A DNA stretch of 64,000 nt from positions 62,001-126,000 of the forward strand of contig CAWFFB010000022.1 in NCBI GenBank assembly GCA_963814975.1, in the 5' to 3' direction. The notes beneath the pieces are model-generated. The model saw only the letters and a program-made list of their open reading frames with translations. It ran no database searches and was not told the origin of the DNA. The position numbers were made by a program, and so were the translations under genes. Below, one piece after another: positions 55,952 through 64,000 of the stretch. Numbering within the stretch: position 1 is the first letter of the stretch; the number at the start of each line of letters is the position of its first letter. The DNA comes from CAVUXJ01 sp963814975 (lineage in GTDB: Bacteria > Acidobacteriota > Vicinamibacteria > Vicinamibacterales > CAVVIG01).

Positions 55952-55988
55952 TGAACATATGTTCAATATTATTTGAACCAACGTTCAA
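55952..55988 (+). promoter_or_regulatory. Paired palindromic operator of the TonB-dependent receptor gene
   Basis: TGAACATATGTTCA (55952-55965) is a perfect palindrome, and TTGAACCAACGTTCAA (55973-55988) has the same half-site TGAAC. Their centres are 22 bases apart, two helical turns, so two dimers could bind one DNA face. AATATTAT between them is a candidate -10 box; a further GTTCA half-site lies at 55994-55998. The receptor start is at 56021. Confidence 0.65.
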
Positions 55989-56020
55989 GCGACCGTTCAC
56001 GCAAAAGGAGACCGCAAGCA

Positions 56021-58969
56021 ATGAGACGAAGCACAGCGCTGGCGGCGATCATGCTCGCCGGCACCCTTGGCGTCGGCGACGCCGCAGCCCAGGGGGTCCA
56101 ATACGGCATCATTCGCGGGACGGTGACCGACGCGCAAGGGCTGCCGATTCCGAGCGTCTCGGTGACGGCGACATCCCCGAGCATGCAGGGCCCGCGAACC
56201 ACCGCCACCGGCCCCGATGGCACCTATTCCCTTCGGCAGCTCCCCTCCGGCACCTACGAGCTGACCTTCGCAACGACGGCATTCGAACCCGCGAAGCGGA
56301 CGACCGCGATTCTTCTCGGCCTGACCGTCGAGCAGAACGTTCAGCTCCAGACCGCCGGCCTGACGGAACAGGTCCAGGTGACCGCCGCGACGCCGGCCCC
56401 GATTGCGACCGCGACGGTGGGCGCCAATTACAAACACGACGAGATCGATGCGCTGGCCACGCAACGGACGCTTGCCGGCATCGCGCAGCTCGCACCCGGA
56501 CTGACGGAGAACACGCCGAATGCAGGCCAGATCACCATCAACGGCGCGTACGCGTTCGACAACGTGTTCATGTTGAATGGCGTGGACGTGAACGACAATC
56601 TCTTTGGCTATCCGCAGAACCTGTTCATCGAGGATGCGATCGAGGAAACCCAGATCATCACCTCCGGCATTACCGCCGAATACGGCCGGTTCACCGGTGG
56701 CGTCGTCAACGCCGTGACCAAGAGCGGCGGAAACACCTTTTCCGGCAGTTTCCGCACCGGGTTCTCCAACCCGAGCTGGACCAAGCCGACGCCCTTCGAG
56801 ACCTGCGACCCGGCCGTCACGACCGCGGGTTGCCAGAAGGCTGCCCCCCGCCCGGACACGCTGCAAACAACCTACGAAGGCACGCTGGGCGGTCCCATTG
56901 TCAGGGATCGGCTGTGGTTTTTCGGCGCCACCCGCTATGCCGAGATCTCGACGTCGGGCTCCCTGCCTATTTCGAATCTCGCCAACACCCAGACCGACAC
57001 CAACAAACGCGGCGAGATCAAGCTCACCAACACGCTCGTCCAGAATCACACGATCCAGGGCGGCTACTTGAACAACTCGCAGGCACAGGTCAGCCGGCCC
57101 ACCTTCTCGTTCACCATCGACAAGGCCGCCGTCGGCGAACGCACCCTGCCGAATTGGTATGCCTTCGCCAACTACCGCGGCGTGCTCGGCAGCAACCTGC
57201 TCGCCGAAGCCCAGTACTCACAGAGGAAGTTCGGGTTCAGGGGATCCGGTGGCACGAGCACGAACATCGTCGATTCGCCGTTCATCGACCTGAATCAGGG
57301 AAATTGGCACTACAACGCGCAGTACTTCGACGCCACCGATCCTGAGAACCGCAACAACGGACAATTCACCGGCAACATCACCTATTTTGTTCAACGCGCC
57401 GGACGGCACGAGTTCAAGAGCGGCTACGAGTTCTTCCGCAGCCAGCTCACGGGCGGCAACTCTCAGTCGTCCACGGGCTATGTGTTCGACGCCGACTGGG
57501 CGGAGGATGCGGGCGGGGCGCCCCTGCTCGACTCGGACGGACGTTTGATCCCGGTCTTCGTCCCGGGGGAAACGCAACTCGAGAACTGGCTGCCGAGCAG
57601 AGGCGCGGTGCTCAACGTCGACAACCAGTCAATCTACGTCCAGGATCACTGGGTGGTGAACACCCACTGGTCGGCCGATCTGGGTTTCCGCTATGAGCAC
57701 GTGAAGAGCGAAGCCACCGGCGGGTTCATCGGCGTCGATACCAATGGATTCGTGCCGCGTCTGGCCGTCGCGTTCGACCCGGGTGGGAACGGCCGGAACG
57801 TGTTTCACGCGACGTACGGTCACTACTCGGGCCGGTACAACGAAGCGCAAATCGGCGCCAACAACAACGTCGGCAATCCCGACCTGCTGATCGGCAGGTA
57901 TCTTGGTCCCGTCGGACAAGGCCGAAGCTTTGCTCCCGGATTCGACCCGGCGAACTACGAGACCGTCTTGGGACAGTTCCCCACCGCCAACATCTTCCTC
58001 GAGGACGGGCTGACCTCACCGATCGTCAAAGAGTTCACGCTGTCGTACGGGGCGGAGCTCATGAAAGGCAAGGGATACGGAGAGATCAGTTACATCGTGC
58101 GACGGACTTCCCACATCATCGACGACACGATCACGCTCCCCAACGGTGTGACGGAGGTCGTCCAGAACGGGCTCGACGTCGGCACGTTCACCAACGTCAT
58201 CTACCGGAACCTCGACATCGCGAGGCGGAAGTACGAGGGTCTTCTCTTCCAGGGCCGCTACAACATCAGGCCTCGTTGGACCGTAAACGGCCACTACACC
58301 CTGCAGATCAAGAACAACGGCAACAACGAGGGTGAGGAGGCGAATCAGCCTGGTGTGCCGAGCAGCATGGGCGACTACCCGGAGATCTTCACGGCAGACC
58401 GGCTGTTCCCCGATGGACGACTGCCGGGGTTCCAGCGGCACAAGCTGGCCCTGTGGAGCATCTACAATCTCGGGCTGGGCAAGCTCGGTGATGTGATCGT
58501 TTCCGGCCTGTGGCGTGTCAATTCGGGGGAAACGTATAGCCTCCGCGCCACCGGTCAGCCACTCAGCGATATCCAAACCGCGCTGCTCACGACCGCCGGC
58601 TACCCGGATGCGCCGTCGGAGCAGACGATCTACTTCGCCGAACGAGGAACGGAGCAGTTCAAGGGGTACGGCGTCGTCGACCTCGGCCTGGGATATAACG
58701 TGCCGGTCTACAAGAAGCTCCGCCCGTACGTCAGGTTCGACATCTACAACGCGTTGAACAATCAGAAGCAGATTCAGTGGAACACGACGGTGGATCCGGA
58801 TCCATCCAGCGCCACCGACGCATTGGGACTCGCGGCCGGGTACACCACGGGCAGCAGCTTCGGGAAGGCGACCTCGAATCAACACTTCCCGAACCCGTTC
58901 ACGGGAGACGGCAACGCTCCCTTCACCGGCGGCCGAACCTATCGGGCGGCCGTAGGGTTCCGGTTCTAA
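56021..58969 (+). CDS. TonB-dependent receptor with carboxypeptidase-regulatory domain
   Basis: A 982-residue outer-membrane receptor. A signal peptide ends near AAAQG. A carboxypeptidase-regulatory-like domain (about residues 27-110: GTVTDAQGLPIPSVSVTATS, GTYSLRQLPSGTYELTF) precedes the plug (about 125-235: AYAFDNVFMLNGVDVNDNLF, EYGRFTGGVVNAVTKSGGNT) and a large beta-barrel ending in AAVGFRF, with the usual C-terminal phenylalanine. This Oar-like design takes up large substrates by TonB power. AGGAG lies about 11 bases before ATG 56021. The paired operator upstream indicates tight regulation. The substrate is unknown. Confidence 0.9.
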   Translation: MRRSTALAAIMLAGTLGVGDAAAQGVQYGIIRGTVTDAQGLPIPSVSVTATSPSMQGPRTTATGPDGTYSLRQLPSGTYELTFATTAFEPAKRTTAILLGLTVEQNVQLQTAGLTEQVQVTAATPAPIATATVGANYKHDEIDALATQRTLAGIAQLAPGLTENTPNAGQITINGAYAFDNVFMLNGVDVNDNLFGYPQNLFIEDAIEETQIITSGITAEYGRFTGGVVNAVTKSGGNTFSGSFRTGFSNPSWTKPTPFETCDPAVTTAGCQKAAPRPDTLQTTYEGTLGGPIVRDRLWFFGATRYAEISTSGSLPISNLANTQTDTNKRGEIKLTNTLVQNHTIQGGYLNNSQAQVSRPTFSFTIDKAAVGERTLPNWYAFANYRGVLGSNLLAEAQYSQRKFGFRGSGGTSTNIVDSPFIDLNQGNWHYNAQYFDATDPENRNNGQFTGNITYFVQRAGRHEFKSGYEFFRSQLTGGNSQSSTGYVFDADWAEDAGGAPLLDSDGRLIPVFVPGETQLENWLPSRGAVLNVDNQSIYVQDHWVVNTHWSADLGFRYEHVKSEATGGFIGVDTNGFVPRLAVAFDPGGNGRNVFHATYGHYSGRYNEAQIGANNNVGNPDLLIGRYLGPVGQGRSFAPGFDPANYETVLGQFPTANIFLEDGLTSPIVKEFTLSYGAELMKGKGYGEISYIVRRTSHIIDDTITLPNGVTEVVQNGLDVGTFTNVIYRNLDIARRKYEGLLFQGRYNIRPRWTVNGHYTLQIKNNGNNEGEEANQPGVPSSMGDYPEIFTADRLFPDGRLPGFQRHKLALWSIYNLGLGKLGDVIVSGLWRVNSGETYSLRATGQPLSDIQTALLTTAGYPDAPSEQTIYFAERGTEQFKGYGVVDLGLGYNVPVYKKLRPYVRFDIYNALNNQKQIQWNTTVDPDPSSATDALGLAAGYTTGSSFGKATSNQHFPNPFTGDGNAPFTGGRTYRAAVGFRF

Positions 58970-58982
58970 GCAGCATGACAGG

Positions 58983-59031
58983 GCAGGAGAGGGGGCGGCC
59001 CTTCCTGCCTTCTCTCCTGCTCGTCCTTTTT
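58983..59031 (+). terminator. Rho-independent terminator after the receptor gene
   Basis: GCAGGAGAG (58983-58991) pairs perfectly with CTCTCCTGC (59012-59020), followed by TCGTCCTTTTT. It directly follows the receptor stop. Confidence 0.7.
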
Positions 59032-59763
59032 CAGCCCTTCGCCACGAGCTCGCCTGCGCGGCCGGTCCGTAGAATTCGCCAGACTACGACTGCAAACATC
59101 ATCGCGACGGCCACGAACGAGCCGGCGAACAGCAACAGGGTGCTATACAGAATCGACTGCGGTTCCATTCGAGCGTCCATCGCCAACGGCGCGCTTCGCA
59201 GCCGCTCGGTCAGCGGCTGCTCCCACGCCAGAATATTGCCGCGCTGCGGGTTGCCCGGACCGGCATTATGGAAAACGATCCGGCTTGGAATGTGCAGCCG
59301 GAAGGCCACGACTTCCTGTCCCGTCCAGCGCCCTTCCACCGCCGGCTTCCCCGCCGCCGCGCCGACTGTTTGACGGTAGGTGACGACATCGCCCCCGTTC
59401 GAGAACTGGTAGGAAGACCAGGCGAACGGCTGCGCCTGGCCAAGACGGCGGACGTCGTCGACGTCGACCCGCACGTGGACGAAGCGGCGGTTGCTGCGTC
59501 GCGACGTGCTCACGCGCGTCACCCGCGTCACGGGCGTCGTGAAATAGTCACGCACGGCCGCCCGATCCAGCGGCGCATTCGGTCGGACATCGAACGACGC
59601 ACCGCGCAAGGCATTCAGCACGGGCATTGAACCGTTGACGTAGACCGTGGCCGATCCGTCGAGCGACAGGTACATCTCTTCCTCGGTACTCGAACTGTCG
59701 GAACAGTCCGCGGCCGCAGCCGATGGCCGCGGCCAGAAGCAGGACGGCAAGAGCGATCCGCAT
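59031..59763 (-). CDS. Lipoprotein with C-terminal membrane helix, frameshifted as given
   Basis: The N-terminus (MRIALAVLLLAAAIGCGRG, lipobox AIGC) and QFEY are in one frame. EEEMYLSLDGSATVYVNGSM and the rest of the protein are in another. One extra base at 59685-59686 explains the switch, giving 243 residues. The body contains RVDVDDVRRLGQAQPFAWSS and a C-terminal membrane helix (LFAGSFVAVAMMFAVVVWRI). I do not recognise the family. It diverges from polA. Confidence 0.65.
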
Positions 59764-59773
59764 CGTGAGCCAA

Positions 59774-59790
59774 TGATATAGTAAAAATTT
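59774..59790. promoter_or_regulatory. AT-rich divergent promoter patch
   Basis: TATAGTAAAAATTT (59777-59790) is the only AT-rich stretch between the lipoprotein and polA genes. TATAGT could be the -10 box for polA; the complementary strand could serve the lipoprotein gene. Confidence 0.35.
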
Positions 59791-59839
59791 CGCCGTCCTG
59801 TCCCCTCGATCGCTCCGCGGACATCAGAAAGTCCTATTC

Positions 59840-62572
59840 GTGAAGCCACTCCTCTACCTCATCGACGGCAGCTCGCAGATGTACCGCGCGTACCACGCGC
59901 CGATCCGCACGCTGGAGGGCACGCTGCTGCGCAACGCGCAGGGGATTCCGACCAACGCGGTCTACATCTTCGTGACGATGCTCCGCAAGCTGCTGAAGGA
60001 TCACGCGCCCGAGTTCATCGCGGCGTCATTCGATCTTCCGGGCCCGACCTTTCGCGACGATCTCGCCGTCGACTACAAGGCGAACCGCAAGCCGATGCCC
60101 GACGAGCTCGCCGGCCAGATCCCGCTCGTGCATCGCGCGTGCGAAGCGCTCGGGGTCCCGATCATCACCTACGATCGGTACGAGGCCGACGACGTGATCG
60201 GGACGATGACGGCACGGGCGGCGGCAGAAGGCTACGGCGTCGCGATCGTCACCGGTGACAAGGATTTCTATCAACTCGTGGACGACACGGTCAGGGTCTT
60301 CAACCCGCGCGAGGACGGGACGTGGTACGACGCGGCCGGAGTCAAGGAGAAGTTCGGCGTCCGACCCGATCAGGTGGTCGACGTCCTGGCGCTGATGGGC
60401 GACACCATCGACAACGTCAAGGGAGTCCCCGGCATCGGGGAGAAGGGTGCGCGCGACCTGATCTCCAGCTACGGCACCCTCGACGCGTTGCTCGAGCGCG
60501 CCGCGGAGGTCCCGCAAAAAAAGTATCGCGAAGCGCTGATGACTCACGCGGCGGAGGCCCGGAGCAGCCGCGAGCTGCTTCGAATCCACACCAACGTCCC
60601 GGTCGACTTCGATATCGGCGCATTCCGGTACCGCGGGCCGTCACGCGAAGCCTGTTACGAGCTGTTCTCGGAGCTCGGGTTCCGCTCGATCGTCGTGGAG
60701 TTTGCGCCAACCGCGGAAACGACGAGCAAAGACTACCGCCTGGTGACGCAGCCGGAGGAGCTCGAGGTGCTGGCGGGTGAACTGCGCGCGGCGCGCCGCT
60801 TTGGGCTGCGCGTGTTGCCGGACGGGCCCGCCGCGGTTCGAGCCCGCATCGTCGGACTGGCATTTTCCACGGGACCGAGGTCGGCGAGGTACGTCCCGAT
60901 CGGGCATCGGCCCGCCGTCGAGCACGGCCTCCTGAGTCCCGCGCCACCGCCGGGGCCGGCTGGCTCCTGGCCAAGCGCGGAAGAGGTGCTTCGGGTGCTG
61001 CGGGCCGTCCTCGAGGATCCCGCGGTCGAGAAGGTCGGGCACGACCTGAAATTCGATGCCGTCGTCCTCGCGCGACACGGCGTTCGGCTCGAGGGCCTGG
61101 GCCTCGATACGATGCTGGCCAGCTATCTGCTCGATGCCACCAGGTCCAATCACCCGCTCGAGGGAACCGCGCTCGAGCATCTCGGCTACAAGGCCCTCAC
61201 CGAGGAAGACGTCTGCGGCCGCGGCGCCAAGGCGATTCGTTTTGGGGCGACGAGCCCGGACGCCGCCCTGAACTACGCGGGGGAGCGGGCGGATCTTGCC
61301 CTGCAGCTCGCCGATCGCCTGGCGCCAATGCTGGTCAATGATGGGCTCGACCAGGTGTATCGCGATCTGGAGCGTCCGCTCATCCCCGTGCTGGCGGCGA
61401 TGGAACAAGCCGGAGTGCGCATCGACGGCGGGGCGCTCGCAGGACAATCGCACGACATCGAGAAGACGATGACGCGACTGACCGCGCAGATTTTCGAGAT
61501 CGCGGGCGAGTCGTTCAACATCAATTCACCGCAGCAACTCTCGAAGATCCTGTTCGACAAGCTCCAACTGCCGGCGCTCAAGCGGAACGTCAAGACCAGG
61601 ACCGCGTCGACCTCCGTCGACGTGCTCGAGGAGCTGGCGCTCGTCCACGACCTGCCGCGCCTCATCCTGGAGTGGAGGGCGCTGCAGAAACTGAAGGGGA
61701 CTTACATCGACGCGCTTCCCGAGCTCGTCAACCCGGAGACCGGGCGGGTCCATACCTGCTTCAACCAGGCCGTGGCGGCTACGGGACGTCTGAGCAGCAG
61801 CGACCCTAACCTCCAGAACATTCCGATCCGGACCGAGCTCGGGCGCGAGATCCGACGCGCCTTCACAGCCGACCCGGGACACGTCCTCATCTCGGCCGAC
61901 TATTCGCAGATCGAGCTCCGGGTGCTGGCGCACCTGGCAGGCGACGAGACCTTGAGCGAGGCCTTCCAGGCCGGGACCGACATCCACGACCAGACGGCCC
62001 TCAAGGTCTTCGGCCCGGCGAGCGGCCTGGATCCGCACGAATTACGACGAAGGGCGAAGATCATCAACTACGCCCTCCTCTACGGGAAGACGGCGTTTAC
62101 CCTTGCCAAGGATATCGGCGTTACGCCGCAGGCTGCTCAGCACTTCATCGACGCGTACTTCGCGGGCTTTCCCCGCGTGCGGAGCTTCATCGAGCGCACG
62201 CTCGAGGAGGCCCGCGTCACGGGCGTGGTGAAGACCTTGTACGGGCGAAGGCGGCTGGTGCCGGAACTCACGAGCCGTAACGGTCAGATCCGGGCGGCCG
62301 CCGAACGAGCCGCCGTGAACATGCCGATTCAGGGCACGGCCGCGGACATCATGAAGCGGGCGATGATTCACGTACACGCCGCGCTCGAAGGATCCCCGGA
62401 TGCGCGGATGATCCTGACCGTGCATGATGAGCTGCTGTTCGAGGTCCCGGCGGCGCGGGCCGAGACGATCGCTGCGCTGGTGCGCCAGAAGATGGAGTCG
62501 GCTGCGGCCCTCGACGTGCCGCTGACGGTCGATGTCGGAATCGGCGAGAACTGGAAGGAAGCGAAGGGCTAG
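59840..62572 (+). CDS. polA: DNA polymerase I
   Basis: A 910-residue family A polymerase. The 5'-3' exonuclease domain comes first (GDKDFYQLV, MGDTIDNVKGVPGIGEKGA). The polymerase domain has motif A DYSQIELRVLAHL (D687), motif B RRRAKIINYALLYGKTAFTL and motif C VHDELLFEV (D863), all intact. In the central 3'-5' exonuclease domain the first motif is FGLRVLPDG (about residues 321-329) instead of DxE, and the third is YAGER (479-483) instead of YxxxD; only the aspartate at about 406 (LKFD) remains. Proofreading is therefore probably lost. GTG 59840 is the start. Confidence 0.95.
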   Translation: MKPLLYLIDGSSQMYRAYHAPIRTLEGTLLRNAQGIPTNAVYIFVTMLRKLLKDHAPEFIAASFDLPGPTFRDDLAVDYKANRKPMPDELAGQIPLVHRACEALGVPIITYDRYEADDVIGTMTARAAAEGYGVAIVTGDKDFYQLVDDTVRVFNPREDGTWYDAAGVKEKFGVRPDQVVDVLALMGDTIDNVKGVPGIGEKGARDLISSYGTLDALLERAAEVPQKKYREALMTHAAEARSSRELLRIHTNVPVDFDIGAFRYRGPSREACYELFSELGFRSIVVEFAPTAETTSKDYRLVTQPEELEVLAGELRAARRFGLRVLPDGPAAVRARIVGLAFSTGPRSARYVPIGHRPAVEHGLLSPAPPPGPAGSWPSAEEVLRVLRAVLEDPAVEKVGHDLKFDAVVLARHGVRLEGLGLDTMLASYLLDATRSNHPLEGTALEHLGYKALTEEDVCGRGAKAIRFGATSPDAALNYAGERADLALQLADRLAPMLVNDGLDQVYRDLERPLIPVLAAMEQAGVRIDGGALAGQSHDIEKTMTRLTAQIFEIAGESFNINSPQQLSKILFDKLQLPALKRNVKTRTASTSVDVLEELALVHDLPRLILEWRALQKLKGTYIDALPELVNPETGRVHTCFNQAVAATGRLSSSDPNLQNIPIRTELGREIRRAFTADPGHVLISADYSQIELRVLAHLAGDETLSEAFQAGTDIHDQTALKVFGPASGLDPHELRRRAKIINYALLYGKTAFTLAKDIGVTPQAAQHFIDAYFAGFPRVRSFIERTLEEARVTGVVKTLYGRRRLVPELTSRNGQIRAAAERAAVNMPIQGTAADIMKRAMIHVHAALEGSPDARMILTVHDELLFEVPAARAETIAALVRQKMESAAALDVPLTVDVGIGENWKEAKG

Positions 62573-62587
62573 AATATTTGCGACGTT

Positions 62588-63384
62588 CTACCGATTCCAT
62601 CTCTCCTTGAAACTCTCCCAGTCGAGGCGCACGGCGTCGAGCGGCTGCGCCAGCGCCTTGGCGCGGGCGGGCACGATCCCCCGCTGCACCAGACGATCGA
62701 GCTCACCGCGAAGCACGACGCCCTGATCGGTCGCGAGCGGCGCGCGAACCCATCCCGCCTGCGCGGCGTCCCATGCCGCTTGCAGATCGCCCTGCGCCCA
62801 TGCCGCCGCCGCGAGCCAGTAGGACGCCACGGCGCTCGCGGAATTGGCACCGAGCTCGGCCTGCATCCGCTCGCGAATCTTCCGGTATACGTCCTGGCGC
62901 TCGATATCAGGGCGCGGCCTGACCTCGCGATCCACGGCACTCGCCCACCAGTCGAGCACGCGCTCGCGGGCCTCCGGCAAGAGATCGTCGCGCCGCGCGA
63001 GCACCGAGTCGAACACCTCGGCGGCTGCCCCCGCGCGACTCTCCGAAAAACAGCGCTTCGCCGAGCCCGACCAGGAACTCGACCCGCTCTCTGGCGCTGA
63101 GGCGTTCGGCGTTCAGGCGGCGCAGGCGATCGCGCGCGCTGGCCAGGTCTTCCGGCGCGGCGCTCTCCCGAAACCGCTCGAGATATGCGCGCGCCGCGAT
63201 CAGGTCGGCGCCGTCCTGGCGCGCCGGCACCCGGCCTGCTTCTTCGGCAGCCGCCAGCGCCGCCTCGAATTGACGCTCGTTATATAGAGCCCGCGCCCGA
63301 TCGAGCGGATCCTTCGGATCGGCCGCCCTCAGGGGCAGCCACGACAAGGATCAACAGGGTCGTCACCCCGCAGAACGTGCGCAT
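62588..63384 (-). CDS. Exported helical-repeat protein, two frameshifts as given
   Basis: A probable 264-residue exported protein. A signal peptide (MRTFCGVTTLLILVVAA) is read from ATG 63384. RARALYNERQFEAALAAAEE and later ARDRLRRLNAERLSARERVE read as TPR-like helices, and the C-terminal part (LARRDDLLPEARERVLDWWA, DVYRKIRERMQ) is in a third frame. One extra base in the G run at 63332-63335 and one in the C run at 63028-63032 account for this, and the length is then a multiple of three. No function is recognised. Confidence 0.6.
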
Positions 63385-63463
63385 CTGGCGATGGTACCAC
63401 ACACCGTATCGGCCGATAAGTCGCTGAGACAACAGCAGTTAGTCCGCAGTCCCGACGGTTTTG

Positions 63464-63477
63464 GTACAATGCCGCCG
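63464..63477 (+). promoter_or_regulatory. Putative -10 box and leaderless start of pcnB
   Basis: TACAAT (63464-63469) lies seven bases before the GTG at 63477 with no ribosome site between. A TTAGTC at 63439-63444 is a weak -35 candidate. Confidence 0.45.
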
Positions 63478-64000
63478 TGGTCGAACCGAGGCAGATCCCG
63501 CGCGCAGCGCATCCGATCTCGCGCCGCGATATCGACCCCGATGCCCTCAAGGTTCTCTATCGACTCCGACAGTACCGACTACGTGGCCTACCTCGTTGGC
63601 GGAAGCGTGCGCGATCTGCTGCTCGGCCGCCGTCCCAAGGATTTCGACATCGGCACGTCGGCCCATCCTTACCAGGTCAAGAAGTTATTTCGCAACTGCT
63701 GGATCATCGGCCGCCGCTTCCGTCTGGCTCACGTCAAGTTCGGGTCGAAGGTTATTGAGGTAGCGACGTTCCGCCGCCAGGTGCAGGCCGGCGAAGAAAT
63801 CGTCCAGGAGGGCGTTCCGGTTCACGACCCATCGACGTATGCGGGCCAGCAGCTGATCCATCGCGACAACACCTTCGGCACCCCCGAAGAGGACGCGTTC
63901 CGGCGCGACTTCACAATCAACGCCCTCGTCTACGATATCGCGACCTTCTCGATCATCGACTACGTCAACGGCATGGAGGATCTGCGCGCCGGCATCGTGC
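63477..64000 (+). CDS. pcnB: Poly(A) polymerase, partial and frameshifted as given
   Basis: The start of a class II nucleotidyltransferase running off the window. ISRRDIDPDALKVLYRLRQY is in the first frame; YVAYLVGGSVRDLLLGRRP, KDFDIGTSAHPYQVKKLF and then RRFRLAHVKFGSKVIEVATF and DAFRRDFTINALVYD are in a second. One extra base at 63575-63576 explains it. The GGSVRD and DFDIG motifs bind nucleotide and metal. The RRFRLAHVKFG segment favours poly(A) polymerase over CCA-adding enzyme. It adds 3' A-tails to RNA and promotes decay. Confidence 0.82.

Overview
The window is high-GC DNA that most resembles an uncultured Acidobacteriota genome, probably of the Vicinamibacteria type. The pointers are a VWFA-type secreted protein beside a TonB protein, a large TonB-dependent receptor with an N-terminal carboxypeptidase-regulatory domain, several secreted proteins typical of soil Acidobacteriota, and a complete alternative complex III (ActABCDEF) followed by a caa3-type oxidase. 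I assign the phylum from gene content only. No rRNA, tRNA, CRISPR array, prophage or insertion sequence was recognised.

Layout. 1-3470 (minus): TonB, a membrane protein, a VWA protein and a ZIP metal transporter cut by the window edge. 3702-6278 (minus): tartronate semialdehyde reductase, hydroxypyruvate isomerase and a methyltransferase. 6461-9533 (plus): inositol-3-phosphate synthase, then a small cytochrome c with two paralogous membrane proteins. 9598-11643 (minus): a secreted protein of unknown role and a serine beta-lactamase-like hydrolase. 12076-18219 (plus): six genes in the order MoxR ATPase, DUF58, MxaA-like, VWA, MxaK-like, VWA. This is the mxaRSACKL order of methylotrophs, but no dehydrogenase gene lies nearby. 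18400-23611: an exported methyltransferase-like protein, a PEGA protein and two tandem NHL beta-propeller proteins. 23786-36480 (minus): the respiratory block, transcribed ActA-B-C-D-E-F, small membrane protein, SCO1, CoxB-A-C-D. 36577-45699: S9 peptidase, zinc ribbon, MBOAT acyltransferase, flavin halogenase-like enzyme, VOC protein, ferredoxin, bactofilin, SixA-like phosphatase. 45771-48811 (minus): aminotransferase and M28 peptidase. 49061-53598 (plus): DUF2520-panC-panB, a P1-family peptidase and a tartrate/malate-type dehydrogenase. 53695-64000: DUF3500 protein, Ku, a TonB-dependent receptor behind a paired palindromic operator, a lipoprotein, DNA polymerase I, a repeat-type protein and the start of poly(A) polymerase.

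How the genes work together. The respiratory block is one electron-transfer unit: quinol is oxidised by ActABCDEF, and electrons pass through the cytochrome c domain of CoxB to CoxA, with SCO1 loading copper A. The TonB protein would energise receptors such as the one at 56021. The pan genes make pantothenate. The mxa-like genes probably mature a metal- or PQQ-dependent enzyme encoded elsewhere.

Sequence quality. About twenty single-base frame breaks disturb otherwise well conserved genes, including essential respiratory ones. In most cases the gene length returns to a multiple of three once the inferred indels are corrected. I therefore treat most of them as probable consensus errors and give full gene spans, noting each break.
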